64,000 bases of DNA from Rhizobium leguminosarum (GCF_001679785.1 NZ_CP016286.1:4846501-4910500), one strand, 5' to 3'; shown: positions 18,891 through 28,330, counted from the stretch's first letter. The notes: generated from the letters alone by a model not told the origin. Translations and numbers: made by a program.

Positions 18891-19304
18891 GTGGCCGCTT
18901 CCAATCCGTCACAGCCAAAATCTCATTTCCTGAGCAAGGAAGAATCCTTCATGTACGACCGCGAGGCGCGGTTCAAAATGGAGGACACGATGAATGCCGC
19001 GCGCATCGAATATACGGAGAAGGGCGTCATGCACGCGGCTTCGCGCCGCTGCGACATTGTCCGGATCTCGATGAGCAGCGCGACACTCGCGATCCTGACT
19101 CAGTTCAGCCTGCCGAAGCAGTTCTATCTGGATATTCCGGATGCCCGCATCACCAAGGTCGGCTGCCTGCTGATGAAGGTCAACGTCAACAATACGATCG
19201 ACGTGCGCTTCCTGCGCCTGCTGACGCAGAAGGAGCTGAACAAGATCTTCGTCTACAGCACCCATCCGGCCCACCGCGACTACGTTCTCGATATCCGGGC
19301 CTGA
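18891..19304 (+). CDS. PilZ-like small protein
   Basis: The start is a GTG at 18891 preceded by AGGGGG. The 137-residue product has no membrane segment. Around residues 50-115 the pattern of a Cys-Asp-Ile-Val-Arg-Ile-Ser strand, an LPKQFYLDI strand and a C-terminal VRFLRLLT segment recalls a degenerate PilZ beta barrel; the canonical c-di-GMP RxxxR and D/NxSxxG motifs are only partly kept (RRCDIVRISMSSA), so ligand binding is doubtful. It ends at a strong bidirectional terminator. Confidence 0.65.
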   Translation: MAASNPSQPKSHFLSKEESFMYDREARFKMEDTMNAARIEYTEKGVMHAASRRCDIVRISMSSATLAILTQFSLPKQFYLDIPDARITKVGCLLMKVNVNNTIDVRFLRLLTQKELNKIFVYSTHPAHRDYVLDIRA

Positions 19305-19325
19305 GGGACCATCCGACTGAAATCA

Positions 19326-19365
19326 AAAACCCACGGGGTGCTGCGCGCGCCCCGTGGGTTTTTGT
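19326..19365. terminator. Bidirectional rho-independent terminator
   Basis: AAAACCCACGGGG (19327-19339) pairs with CCCCGTGGGTTTT (19351-19363), with an A run on one side and a T run on the other. It separates the PilZ-like gene from the convergent edd gene and can end transcription in both directions. Confidence 0.88.
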
Positions 19366-19384
19366 CTGTCTCCAGTGACCACGC

Positions 19385-21208
19385 TCAGTGGTGGAAGAGC
19401 ACGCTCGCACCCTGGTCCGAAGGTCCGACGGCGCGGCGGAACGGTGCGAAGAGCTCGCGGCCCATGCCGAATTCATTGTCGGAGAGATCGACGGTCACCG
19501 GCTCGCGCTCGGCCAAATCGGCCGCATCGACGAGCAGCTCGAGCGTGCCTTTGATCGCGTCCAGGCGAATGATGTCGCCCTCGCGGATGCGGGCGATCGG
19601 ACCGCCATCGACCGCTTCCGGGGTGACGTGGATCGCCGCCGGCACCTTGCCGGATGCGCCCGACATACGACCGTCGGTCAGCAGCGCCACGCGGAAGCCG
19701 CGGTCCTGCAGCACGCCCAGCGGCGGCGTCAGCTTGTGCAATTCCGGCATGCCGTTCGCCTTTGGACCCTGGAAGCGCACGACAGCGATGAAATCGCGGT
19801 TGAGCTTGCCTTCCTTGAAGGCATCCTGCAGCTCTTGCTGGCTGTGGAAAATGATCGCCGGCGCCTCGATGATGTGACGCTCCGGCTTGACGGCCGATAT
19901 CTTGATGACCGCCTTGCCGAGATTGCCGCGCAGCATCTTCAACCCGCCATTCGCTTGGAACGGCGTCTCGATGCTGGAGAGCACTTTGGGATCGACGCTT
20001 TTTTCCGGCGACGGCTCGCGCAGGACGGCACCATTTTCGCCGAGACGGGCGTCGACCGTATAGGCATCAAGACCCTGGCCGAAGACGGTGCGCACGTCGT
20101 CATGCACCAGGCCGTGCTTCAAGAGTTCCTTGATGAGGAAACCCATGCCGCCGGCCGCCTGGAAATGGTTCACGTCGGCAAGTCCGTTCGGATAGACGCG
20201 GGCAAGCAGCGGGACGATTTCCGAAAGCTCGGCAATGTCCTGCCAGGTGAGCTGGATGCCGGCTGCCCGCGCCATGGCGACGAGGTGTAGCGTATGATTG
20301 GTCGAGCCGCCGGTCGCATGCAGGCCGACGACGCCGTTGACGACCGAGCGTTCGTCGATCATCTCGCCCGCCGGCGTGAATTCGTTGCCGAGCGCGGTGA
20401 TCGCCAGCGCGCGCTTGGCAGCTTCGCGCGTCAGCGCTTCGCGCAGCGGGGTGCCGGGATTGATGAAGGAGGAGCCCGGCATGTGGAAGCCCATGATCTC
20501 CATCAGCATCTGGTTGGAATTGGCGGTGCCATAGAAGGTGCAGGTGCCGGGACCGTGATAGGATTTCGATTCCGCTTCCAGCAGTTCGGCGCGTCCGACC
20601 TTGCCCTCGGCGAAGAGCTGGCGCACGCGCGACTTCTCGTCGTTCGGCAGGCCTGTGGTCATCGGGCCGGCCGGAACGAAGATCGACGGCAGGTGCCCGA
20701 AGGACAGTGCCGCGATCACCAGGCCCGGCACGATCTTGTCGCAGACGCCGAGGAAGAGGGCGGCATCGAACATGTTGTGCGACAGGCCGACGCCCGCCGA
20801 CATGGCGATCAGGTCGCGCGAGAAGAGCGAGAGTTCCATGCCTGGCTGTCCCTGGGTGACGCCATCGCACATCGCCGGCACGCCGCCTGCCACCTGCGCT
20901 ACGCCGCCTGCTTCGGCCGCCGCCTCGCGGATGATCGCCGGATAGGTCTCGAACGGCTGGTGGGCCGAGAGCATGTCGTTATACGCGGTGATGATGCCGA
21001 GATTGGCGATGCGGTCGCCGGCAAGCGCATCCTTGTCGGAGGGGGAACAGACCGCGAAGCCGTGGGCGAGGTTGGCGCAGCCAAGCACCGAGCGCTGCAC
21101 GCTCTGCGAGGCGGCCGCGCGCAGGCGTTCGAGATAGCGTTCGCGGGTGGGCTTCGAGCGTTCGACGATGCGATCGGTGATCGCAGAAATGCGTGCATGA
21201 GCGGACAT
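19385..21208 (-). CDS. edd: 6-phosphogluconate dehydratase
   Basis: Edd converts 6-phosphogluconate to 2-keto-3-deoxy-6-phosphogluconate, the committed Entner-Doudoroff step, and is an iron-sulfur IlvD/Edd family enzyme. The 607-residue product has the expected length and shows cluster and substrate segments [33 protein letters not shown] (about 107-123) and [14 protein letters not shown] (about 218-231). It is last in the order zwf-pgl-edd; 79 bases separate it from pgl. The eda gene is not in this window. Confidence 0.96.
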   Translation of the reverse strand: MSAHARISAITDRIVERSKPTRERYLERLRAAASQSVQRSVLGCANLAHGFAVCSPSDKDALAGDRIANLGIITAYNDMLSAHQPFETYPAIIREAAAEAGGVAQVAGGVPAMCDGVTQGQPGMELSLFSRDLIAMSAGVGLSHNMFDAALFLGVCDKIVPGLVIAALSFGHLPSIFVPAGPMTTGLPNDEKSRVRQLFAEGKVGRAELLEAESKSYHGPGTCTFYGTANSNQMLMEIMGFHMPGSSFINPGTPLREALTREAAKRALAITALGNEFTPAGEMIDERSVVNGVVGLHATGGSTNHTLHLVAMARAAGIQLTWQDIAELSEIVPLLARVYPNGLADVNHFQAAGGMGFLIKELLKHGLVHDDVRTVFGQGLDAYTVDARLGENGAVLREPSPEKSVDPKVLSSIETPFQANGGLKMLRGNLGKAVIKISAVKPERHIIEAPAIIFHSQQELQDAFKEGKLNRDFIAVVRFQGPKANGMPELHKLTPPLGVLQDRGFRVALLTDGRMSGASGKVPAAIHVTPEAVDGGPIARIREGDIIRLDAIKGTLELLVDAADLAEREPVTVDLSDNEFGMGRELFAPFRRAVGPSDQGASVLFHH

Positions 21209-21287
21209 GGAAAATCCCTGCCTTGTTCGTTGTCTCTATCTGTTTCGGCGGCTCCGGCCTAGATCTGAATTTCAGATCTGCGGCGGA

Positions 21288-21986
21288 TCAGGGAGCCCAG
21301 TAGATCTCGACCGGGGAAGTGGCCCGGCGCAGAATGGCGCGGATCGGCATTTCTGCCTCTTCACCGCTGCCTTCCGCCTTGGCGAGAACGTCTTTTTTGC
21401 CTTCGCCCTCTATATGGAGAACCAGGAGTGCGGCATCCTCAAGACTGGAGAAGGTGAAGGTCAGGCGCGGCTCGCCGGCCCCTTCCGCTTCCATGGTGAT
21501 GATGCCGCGCGGCGTCGATGCGTCGAGCGCCTTGGCAAGATTGCTGCCGCCGGGAAAGAACGAGGCGGTGTGGCCGTCGCCACCCATGCCGAGGATGACG
21601 ATGTCGAAGGGGATGCCGATCTCGGCGCTTTTTGCCGTCGCAAGTCCTGCAGCTTCCTCGACGGAAGGTGCCGGCTGGTAAAGCGGCACGAAGCGCGCCG
21701 CCTTTGCCTTGTTTTGAAGAAGATTGGCGTCGACCAGCAGATGGTTCGAGCGCGGATTGTCGGCCGGCACGAAGCGTTCGTCAACGAGGGTGATCGTCAC
21801 TTTTTCCCAGGCGATGTCGCGTGTCGAAAGCGCCTGGAAGAAGGCCTTCGGTGTGGAGCCGCCGGAAACGGCGATGGACGCCGTTCCGCGGGCGGCGATC
21901 GCTGCCGAAAGCGTATTCGCGACCTTATCGGCGAGGCTGCCGGCGAGGTCTGCGGCGCTGGCGAAGGAATGGAGGGTCGATGCCAT
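21288..21986 (-). CDS. pgl: 6-phosphogluconolactonase
   Basis: Pgl hydrolyses 6-phosphogluconolactone to 6-phosphogluconate. The ATG at 21986 is preferred to an upstream in-frame start that overlaps zwf. It gives 232 residues, the usual size, with a GGA ribosome site overlapping the zwf stop. Family segments SIAVSGGSTPKAFF, TLVDERFVP and ILGMGGDGHTASFFPG are all visible. The 10-base gap after zwf implies coupled translation. Confidence 0.93.
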   Translation of the reverse strand: MASTLHSFASAADLAGSLADKVANTLSAAIAARGTASIAVSGGSTPKAFFQALSTRDIAWEKVTITLVDERFVPADNPRSNHLLVDANLLQNKAKAARFVPLYQPAPSVEEAAGLATAKSAEIGIPFDIVILGMGGDGHTASFFPGGSNLAKALDASTPRGIITMEAEGAGEPRLTFTFSSLEDAALLVLHIEGEGKKDVLAKAEGSGEEAEMPIRAILRRATSPVEIYWAP

Positions 21987-21996
21987 CGATGTCGTC

Positions 21997-23472
21997 CTAG
22001 ATTTCGTCATGCCAAGTACGGCCGTCACGCTCGATCAGCGCGATGGCCTGGCTCGGTCCCCAGGTGCCGGCCGTATAGCCCTGCACCTGCTGGCCGGTCG
22101 TTTCCCAACCCTTGAGGATCGGATCCACCCATTTCCATGCGGCCTCCACTTCGTCGCGGCGCATGAACAATGTCTGATTGGAGCGGATCACGTCCATCAG
22201 CAGGCGCTCGTAGGCGTCGGGATTGCGGACGTTGAAGGCCTGGGCGAAGCTCATGTCGAGCGAGACGTTGCGCAGGCGCATGCCGCCCGGACCCGGATCC
22301 TTGATCATCAGCGACTGCTTGACGCCCTCATCCGGCTGCAGGCGGATGATCAACTGGTTGGCGACGATGCGCCCGGCCGCCTGGTCGAAGATCGCGTGCG
22401 GGATCGGCTTGAAGGTGATGACGATCTCGGACATGCGCCCGGTCAGGCGCTTGCCGGTTCTTATATAGAAGGGGACGCCCGCCCAGCGCCAATTGTTGAT
22501 CTCGGCCTTGATGGCAACGAAGGTCTCGGTGTTCGAGACGCCGCCTTCGAGCTCTTCGAGGTAGCCCTTGACCGGGCCCGTGCCCGATGCGCCGGCGCGA
22601 TACTGGCCGCGGACCGTCGCCTGCTCGACGTTGGAGGCATTGAGCGGCTTCAGCGCGCGCAGCACCTTCAGCTTCTCGTCACGCACGGCTTCCGAATCCA
22701 TCGACGAGGGCACTTCCATCGCCGTCAGGCAGAGCAGCTGCAGGATGTGGTTCTGCACCATATCGCGCAATGCGCCCGCCGTGTCGTAATAGCCGGCGCG
22801 GCCTTCGAGGCCGACCGATTCAGCCACGGTGATCTGCACGTGGTCGATGTAGTTGGCGTTCCAGAGCGGCTCGTAGAGCGCGTTGGCGAAGCGCAGCGCC
22901 ATCAGGTTCTGCACCGTCTCCTTGCCGAGATAATGGTCGATTCGGAAGATCTGCTCTTCCTTGAAGGCGCGGCCGATCGTGTCGTTGAGCTGCAGCGCCG
23001 AGGCGAGGTCGCGGCCGATCGGCTTCTCGACGACGATGCGGGTCGACTTGGTGATCAGCTTGTGGTCTTGGATCTTCTGCGAAATGTCGCCGAAGATGCC
23101 GGGCGCGACCGCCAGATAGAAGGCGCGCACACGCTCCTTGCCCTCATCGAGCAGTTTCTTCAGCTGATCCCAACCGCTGTCGGTGCGTGCATCGACCGAG
23201 ACGTAGTAAAGTCGGGCACAGAACTTCTCGACCTCAGCCTCGTCATATTCACCCTTCTTCAGGTGTTCCTTCAGCGCATCGCGGGCAAAATTGCGGTATT
23301 CCTCGTGGGTCAACGGGCTGCGCGAGGCGCCGATCACGCGGGTTGGTTCGCTGAACTGGCCTTCGATCTGGCGATGATAAAGGGCGGGCAGCAACTTGCG
23401 TTCGGCAAGGTCGCCGCTGCCGCCGAAAACGACGTAATCAAAAGGCTCAACGGGAATGATTTGGCTGCTCAT
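21997..23472 (-). CDS. zwf: Glucose-6-phosphate 1-dehydrogenase
   Basis: Zwf oxidises glucose 6-phosphate to the lactone with NADP, feeding the Entner-Doudoroff and pentose phosphate routes. The start at 23472 gives 491 residues; an upstream in-frame start adds only five. The nucleotide-binding FGGSGDLAERKL segment (about 15-26) and the active-site signature RIDHYLGKE (about 179-187) are present. It leads the zwf-pgl-edd operon, and its upstream region holds an AT-rich palindrome and a TTGCACTGCACA motif. Confidence 0.96.
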   Translation of the reverse strand: MSSQIIPVEPFDYVVFGGSGDLAERKLLPALYHRQIEGQFSEPTRVIGASRSPLTHEEYRNFARDALKEHLKKGEYDEAEVEKFCARLYYVSVDARTDSGWDQLKKLLDEGKERVRAFYLAVAPGIFGDISQKIQDHKLITKSTRIVVEKPIGRDLASALQLNDTIGRAFKEEQIFRIDHYLGKETVQNLMALRFANALYEPLWNANYIDHVQITVAESVGLEGRAGYYDTAGALRDMVQNHILQLLCLTAMEVPSSMDSEAVRDEKLKVLRALKPLNASNVEQATVRGQYRAGASGTGPVKGYLEELEGGVSNTETFVAIKAEINNWRWAGVPFYIRTGKRLTGRMSEIVITFKPIPHAIFDQAAGRIVANQLIIRLQPDEGVKQSLMIKDPGPGGMRLRNVSLDMSFAQAFNVRNPDAYERLLMDVIRSNQTLFMRRDEVEAAWKWVDPILKGWETTGQQVQGYTAGTWGPSQAIALIERDGRTWHDEI

Positions 23473-23506
23473 GAGCTTGTCTCTCAATCAGGCTTGGTTG
23501 ACGGCT

Positions 23507-23531
23507 CTTTTAATCTAATCGATTTAAAAAA
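23507..23531 (-). promoter_or_regulatory. AT-rich imperfect palindrome upstream of zwf
   Basis: TTTTAATC (23508-23515) faces GATTTAAAA (23521-23529), an imperfect inverted repeat about 40 bases before the zwf start. It is a plausible regulator site, for example of an RpiR/HexR-type protein that controls Entner-Doudoroff genes in other bacteria. This is a guess from position and symmetry. Confidence 0.35.
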
Positions 23532-23536
23532 GCCAG

Positions 23537-23548
23537 TGTGCAGTGCAA
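23537..23548 (-). promoter_or_regulatory. TTGCACTGCACA motif upstream of zwf (PhaR-like)
   Basis: Read on the zwf strand the sequence is TTGCACTGCACA, 11 of 12 identical to TTGCAATGCACA in the phasin promoter at 49865. It lies about 65 bases upstream of the zwf start, within a promoter-sized distance. Confidence 0.45.
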
Positions 23549-23607
23549 TGAATCTCTCAGGCACCGGTTTTAGAGCGAATTTCCGGAAGATGAAATCCGC
23601 AATCGGA

Positions 23608-24906
23608 CTAAAACTTGTCGCGAAGCGCAAACCACGACAAGGCGAGGAAAAGCAACGGCGCCCGCATGCGCGCACCACCGGGAAAGGCTGGAATATCAAG
23701 CGATGTGAAGAGGTCGAGATCGCGAGATTTTCCAAGCACCGTTTCCGCGTAGAGCTTGCCACAGTAGTTTGACAACATGACGCCATGGCCGGAATAACCG
23801 CCGATCGAGATGACGCCGGGCATGACCTCGCGCACGAAGGGCTGGCGCGGCAGGGTGATGCCGACGCTGCCGCCCCAGGTATGGGTGATCTCGATGTCCT
23901 TGAGGTCCGGGTAGATCTCGGCGATCTGCCGGCGGATGTGCTGCGAAATGTCCCGCGGATTGTCCGAGGTATAGGCCTCGCGTCCGCCGAACAGCAGGCG
24001 GCCGTTGCCGAATTTGCGGAAGTAGCGCACGACGAAGCGCGAATCGGCCACGGCCTCGCCCCCGGGCAGCACATCGGGATGCCCGTCGAGCGGCGCCGTG
24101 GCGCCGATGAAGGAGCGGATCGGCATGACATGGCTCGCCGTCACCGGCTCGAGGCCGTCGATATGGCCGTCGCAGGCGATCAGCGCGCGCTCAGCGGTGA
24201 TCGTCCCCCTTTCGGTTTCGATCGTCACCTTGCCGCCGCTTTGGCGGATCGCCGTTGCCTTGGTCATCTCGAAGATTTCAGCACCGGCATTGGCAGCGAC
24301 CCGCGCCAGCCCGACCAGCAGCTTCAGCGGATGGATGTGGCCGGTGCCGACATCGCGCACGCCGCAATGGAAACGCTTCGAGCCGAGCCTCTCTTGCGTT
24401 TCCTCCTCGTCCATGAAGCTGAGATGCGGATAGCCGTAGCGTAAGGCGGCAATTTCGGCATTTTCGTAATAGTCGCGTTTGTAGCTTGCCTTGTGCGCGA
24501 CATTGAGCTGGCCGGGCACATAGTCGATCTCGATCTGATGCTCGCGGGCGAAATCGATGAGATGGCGCTTGGCCGCTTCGGCAAGATCGAACAGCGCCTT
24601 CGAGCGTTCGTAGCCGATCTTCTCCTCAAGTTCTTCCGGCCACCATCGCTGACCGGTGCCCAGTTGGCCGCCATTGCGCCCGGACGCTCCGTCGCCGAAG
24701 CGGCAGGCGTCGATCAGGACCACCGAAACGCCTGACTTGGCAAGATTATAGGCGGCCTGCAGGCCGGTGTAACCGCCGCCGACAATCGCGACGTCACATG
24801 TTCTCGAGCCGTCGAGAGCCGGGTAGGTGGGCCGCTCCCCGACGGTTGCCTGATACCAGGACAGCCCGGGCGCGATCGGGCTCTGCCACGTCTCCTGCAA
24901 TGCCAT
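23608..24906 (-). CDS. FAD-dependent amine oxidoreductase (PuuB/OrdL-like)
   Basis: The 432-residue protein is a DAO-fold flavoenzyme. The dinucleotide-binding segment DVAIVGGGYTGLQAAYNLAKSG (about 37-58) contains GGGYTG, and SGRNGGQLGTG follows, a pattern shared with gamma-glutamylputrescine oxidase. The gene lies 10 bases after a glutamine-synthetase-like ligase of PuuA type, so the pair probably oxidises a gamma-glutamylated amine (putrescine or similar). The substrate is inferred from gene pairing only. Confidence 0.83.
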   Translation of the reverse strand: MALQETWQSPIAPGLSWYQATVGERPTYPALDGSRTCDVAIVGGGYTGLQAAYNLAKSGVSVVLIDACRFGDGASGRNGGQLGTGQRWWPEELEEKIGYERSKALFDLAEAAKRHLIDFAREHQIEIDYVPGQLNVAHKASYKRDYYENAEIAALRYGYPHLSFMDEEETQERLGSKRFHCGVRDVGTGHIHPLKLLVGLARVAANAGAEIFEMTKATAIRQSGGKVTIETERGTITAERALIACDGHIDGLEPVTASHVMPIRSFIGATAPLDGHPDVLPGGEAVADSRFVVRYFRKFGNGRLLFGGREAYTSDNPRDISQHIRRQIAEIYPDLKDIEITHTWGGSVGITLPRQPFVREVMPGVISIGGYSGHGVMLSNYCGKLYAETVLGKSRDLDLFTSLDIPAFPGGARMRAPLLFLALSWFALRDKF

Positions 24907-24916
24907 GATGCTTCCC

Positions 24917-26353
24917 TCACACGTTGAGCAGAAGGAATTCCCGCTCCCAGGGGCTGATCACCTGCATGAAGGTCTCGAACTCGCCGCGCTTGACACCGGC
25001 ATAAAGGCCGATGAACTGCTTGCCGAATATCTCCTCGAAGGCGGGTTCGTCCTCGAGCAACGCCACGGCTTCCAGCAGGCCACGCGGCAGGTCGATCGAA
25101 CCCTCATTGGCCGAATCCTCTGTCGGCGCCGTCGGCTCGATCTGCTTCATGATGCCGAGCAGGCCGGAGGCGAGCGACGCGGCGAGCGCGAGATAGGGAT
25201 TGGCGTCCGAGCTCGGCAGCCGGTTTTCCACGCGCCGCGCCTGCGGATCGGAGACCGGGACACGGAAGGCCGTCGTCCTGTTGTCGTAACCCCAGGCATT
25301 GTTGACCGGGCAGGACATATCGGGCTGCAGGCGCCGGTAGGAATTCACATAGGGCGCCAGCATCGCCATCGCGCTCGGCACGAATTTCTGCATGCCGCCG
25401 ATGAAGTGGAAGAATTCCTTCGAAGCCGATCCATCGGCATTGGAGAAGATGTTCTTGCCGGTCTCGATATCGACCACCGACTGATGGATATGCATCGCCG
25501 AGCCCGGCTGGCCCTGCATCGGCTTGGCCATGAAGGTCGCGTAGATGTCGTGTTTCAGCGCCGCCTCGCGGATCGTCCGCTTGAACAGGAACACCTGGTC
25601 GGCAAGTTCGATCGGATTGCCGTGACGCAGGTTGATCTCGAGCTGTGCCGGTCCCTCTTCATGGATCAGCGTATCGATCTCCAGCCCCTGCTTCTCCGAG
25701 AAATGATAGACGTCGTCGATCAGTTCGTCGAACTCGTTGATGCCGGCGATCGAATAGCCCTGGCCGCCGAGGATCGAGCGGCCGGACCGGCCTTTTGGCG
25801 GGTGGAGCGGATAGTCGGGATCGTCGTTCTTGGCGACAAGGTAGAATTCGATCTCGGGCGCCACGATCGGTTTCCAACCGCGCTCATGATAGAGACTCAT
25901 GATCCGCTTCAGCACGTTGCGCGGCGTATAGGGGACTTCCCCGCCGTCCGAATCGACGATGTCGCAGATCACCTGCGCCGTCGGGTCGGTCTCCCAGGGC
26001 ACGACGGAAAGCGTCGAAAGGTCGGGCATCAGCTTCAGATCGCTGTCGCGCGGCTCATAGCGGAAGCTCTCCGTCTCGTCGGGATATTCGCCCGAAATCG
26101 TGTGCCGGTAGATCGCCGAAGGCAGCGCCAGCGAGGTGTTGGAGGTGAATTTCGAGCTCGGCATCATCTTGCCGCGCGCAACGCCGGCAAGGTCCGGCGT
26201 GATGCATTCGATGTCTTCGATGCCCCTGTCCCTCAGCCACCGCGCTGCTTCCTTCCAGTTCGCAACGCCGCGCAGGGATCCGGGCTCCGGGGGAGTTTTC
26301 TTCGAGGCGGGTACGTTTCTGGCAGGCTTCAGCGTCGTCTTTTTTGGGGACAT
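24917..26353 (-). CDS. Glutamine-synthetase-family ligase (PuuA-like)
   Basis: The ATG at 26353 is chosen; the frame extends upstream through sequence that belongs to the divergent flavoprotein gene. The product is 478 residues with a Lys-rich N-terminal tail (1-30), a GlnA beta-grasp domain, and a catalytic domain with APEIEFYLV, GPAQLEINL, the ATP-site GSAMHIHQS and the RVENRLPSSDANPYLALAA segment. The RVENR and DANPY features and linkage to an amine oxidase point to gamma-glutamylpolyamine synthetase rather than the main ammonia-assimilating enzyme. Confidence 0.85.
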   Translation of the reverse strand: MSPKKTTLKPARNVPASKKTPPEPGSLRGVANWKEAARWLRDRGIEDIECITPDLAGVARGKMMPSSKFTSNTSLALPSAIYRHTISGEYPDETESFRYEPRDSDLKLMPDLSTLSVVPWETDPTAQVICDIVDSDGGEVPYTPRNVLKRIMSLYHERGWKPIVAPEIEFYLVAKNDDPDYPLHPPKGRSGRSILGGQGYSIAGINEFDELIDDVYHFSEKQGLEIDTLIHEEGPAQLEINLRHGNPIELADQVFLFKRTIREAALKHDIYATFMAKPMQGQPGSAMHIHQSVVDIETGKNIFSNADGSASKEFFHFIGGMQKFVPSAMAMLAPYVNSYRRLQPDMSCPVNNAWGYDNRTTAFRVPVSDPQARRVENRLPSSDANPYLALAASLASGLLGIMKQIEPTAPTEDSANEGSIDLPRGLLEAVALLEDEPAFEEIFGKQFIGLYAGVKRGEFETFMQVISPWEREFLLLNV

Positions 26354-26441
26354 GACACACCGGTTTGTATTGATCGTGGCGCCATCATAACCAGACTTTG
26401 CCAATTGGCGAGGGGTTGAGAACGTTGACTTTCGCCCTTTG

Positions 26442-27662
26442 ATGGAAAAAGAAGACGCGGGTTTGATCGGGGAAACGGGTTTGCAGCGCAAAAGCGACGT
26501 TATCGTCATCGGCGCCGGAGCGGCGGGCATGATGGCCGCCATCCGTGCCGGAAAACGCGGCCGCTCGGTCGTCATCCTCGACCATGCCAGGGCGCCTGGC
26601 GAGAAGATCCGCATATCAGGCGGCGGCCGCTGCAATTTCACCAATATCCATGCCGGACCGAAGAATTTCCTCTCCGCGAACCCGCATTTCTGCAAGTCGG
26701 CGCTTGCCCGTTTCACGCCCGCCGATTTCATCGCCATGGTCGATCGCCACGGTATTGCCTGGCACGAAAAGACGCTCGGCCAGCTTTTCTGCGACGATAG
26801 CGCCAAAGACATCATCCGCATGCTGCTCGCGGAGATGCGCACGGCCGGTGCAGTGCTGCATCTCGGCACCGAGATATCAGGCGTCGAAAAGACCGAAGCC
26901 GGCTTCCGTGTATCGACGAGCGAAGGTCACTGTGAAGCATCGTCGCTGATCGTCGCCACCGGCGGCAAGTCGATCCCGAAGATGGGCGCCACCGGCTTTG
27001 CCTATCGCCTCGCCGAGCAGTTCGGCTTGGCCGTGCTCGAAACCCGACCCGGCCTCGTGCCGCTGACGCTTGATCCCGGTCTGCTGGAAAGCATCGCCCC
27101 GCTCGCCGGCATCGCAGCCCCGGCCGAAATCCACCACGGCAGGACCGGCTTCCGCGAAGCGCTGCTTTTTACCCATCGCGGGCTGAGCGGCCCCGCCATC
27201 CTGCAAATCTCCTCCTACTGGCGCGAAGGCGACGAGATCGTCGTTGCGATCGATCCGGATATCGACATTGCTGCCCATCTGAAGGCAGCAAAGCAGCTGA
27301 ATGGCCGCCAGTCGCCGCAGACGGCGCTCGGCGACATCCTGCCGAAGCGGCTGGCGCAGTTTCTCGTTGAGCGCGAAAAGATCTCCGGCAACATGGCCGA
27401 CCTGCCCGACAAGGCGCTGCTGCGCCTTGCCGCCGGCGCCCAGAACTGGGTGGTCAAACCGTCTGGCTCGGAAGGCTACCGCACCGCCGAAGTGACGCTC
27501 GGCGGCATCGACACGGCAGCGCTCGATTCCCGCAGCATGGAAGCAAAAGCCGTGCCCGGCCTTTATTTCATCGGCGAATGCGTCGACGTCACCGGCTGGC
27601 TCGGCGGCTATAATTTTCAGTGGGCCTGGGCTTCCGGTTTTGCCGCGGGCGAATGCGTCTAA
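26442..27662 (+). CDS. HI0933/YhiN-family FAD-dependent oxidoreductase
   Basis: This 406-residue flavoprotein has an N-terminal Rossmann segment VIVIGAGAAGMMAAIRAGKRG (about 20-40), the family-specific KIRISGGGRCNFTN (about 57-70) and a C-terminal GLYFIGECVDVTGWLGGYNFQ flavin-closing motif. HI0933-type proteins are common in bacteria, but their substrates are not settled. The ATG at 26442 is preferred to a TTG one codon earlier. It is divergent from the glutamine-synthetase-like gene, 88 bases apart. Confidence 0.88.
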   Translation: MEKEDAGLIGETGLQRKSDVIVIGAGAAGMMAAIRAGKRGRSVVILDHARAPGEKIRISGGGRCNFTNIHAGPKNFLSANPHFCKSALARFTPADFIAMVDRHGIAWHEKTLGQLFCDDSAKDIIRMLLAEMRTAGAVLHLGTEISGVEKTEAGFRVSTSEGHCEASSLIVATGGKSIPKMGATGFAYRLAEQFGLAVLETRPGLVPLTLDPGLLESIAPLAGIAAPAEIHHGRTGFREALLFTHRGLSGPAILQISSYWREGDEIVVAIDPDIDIAAHLKAAKQLNGRQSPQTALGDILPKRLAQFLVEREKISGNMADLPDKALLRLAAGAQNWVVKPSGSEGYRTAEVTLGGIDTAALDSRSMEAKAVPGLYFIGECVDVTGWLGGYNFQWAWASGFAAGECV

Positions 27663-27678
27663 CGCTCCTTGTTTTGAT

Positions 27679-27719
27679 GCATGTCGTGGGCCCAAAACCG
27701 CTGCACTTTTTTGACATGC
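27679..27719 (-). repeat. Dispersed intergenic repeat, copy F (inverted)
   Basis: GCATGTC (27679-27685) and GACATGC (27713-27719) bracket a core whose reverse complement contains AAAAAAGTGCAGCGGTTTTG. It starts 16 bases after a stop codon, like the other copies. Confidence 0.65.
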
Positions 27720-27874
27720 CTTGGAAGTATCCGGAGATAGCGATTCAAGACTTCTTAATAGAGGTGCGCCATCCTGTCTCAATTGGCGGTTTGTAAGGTC
27801 GTTCCTAAATTAAGCTTTACCGGCGAGCCGATTTGTTGGATTGTTGTTGTGTCAGAGAGAAGTGAGGTTTCGCC

Positions 27875-28018
27875 ATGAACAGAAACGCACGACGCGCCCG
27901 CGCCATCGCAATTGCCGAGGCAAAGCCGAACGCCCGGATGGTCGCCCTGCGCTATCTGATGCTTGCAGCCGGCGCCACCGCCGCCAGCCTCGCGCTGCTG
28001 CTCTCGCACTTCATCTGA
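27875..28018 (+). CDS. Small single-pass membrane protein, unknown
   Basis: A 47-codon frame starts at ATG 27875, preceded by AGTGAGG at about 10 bases, a plausible ribosome site. The product has an Arg/Ala-rich basic N terminus and one hydrophobic segment from about residue 24 to 45, ending Ser-His-Phe-Ile. Codon choice is G/C-rich at third positions as in its neighbours. Function is unknown. The following 312 bases (28019-28330) to the chemoreceptor gene show no gene or strong hairpin and probably hold its promoter. Confidence 0.5.
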   Translation: MNRNARRARAIAIAEAKPNARMVALRYLMLAAGATAASLALLLSHFI

Positions 28019-28330
28019 TCCTGTCCGCCGATCTGGAACGAACGTTGCGACATGCTCACTGTCGCACCGCGGCGTCGCGGCCCATAATTTGCAACTATTT
28101 CACTGCCTTGGCTTAACCCGCCATAACCGCTTATCCGAAAATTAATATCTAATCTGACACAATTGCTCGCGAATATTTGGGCATCTCCAAGTTGTTTGGA
28201 CGTGAACTGGCAATGACTGCCGCCTGGCCTCCGGGTTCCCCAATGTAAAATAAGAACAGCTCGATGTGCACCCGGCTGGCGCCATGTGGCCGCCTGCGGG
28301 AGGAGTGGTGTATGAAAGGCCCGGAACGCC

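Noticed and set aside
21724..23772. 682-codon plus-strand open frame opposite pgl and zwf
   Set aside because: It is antisense to genes with clear catalytic motifs and has no recognisable domain.
26354..26869. Upstream extension of the glutamine-synthetase-like protein
   Set aside because: It overlaps the divergent flavoprotein gene and lacks GlnA-type sequence; the ATG at 26353 is adequate.
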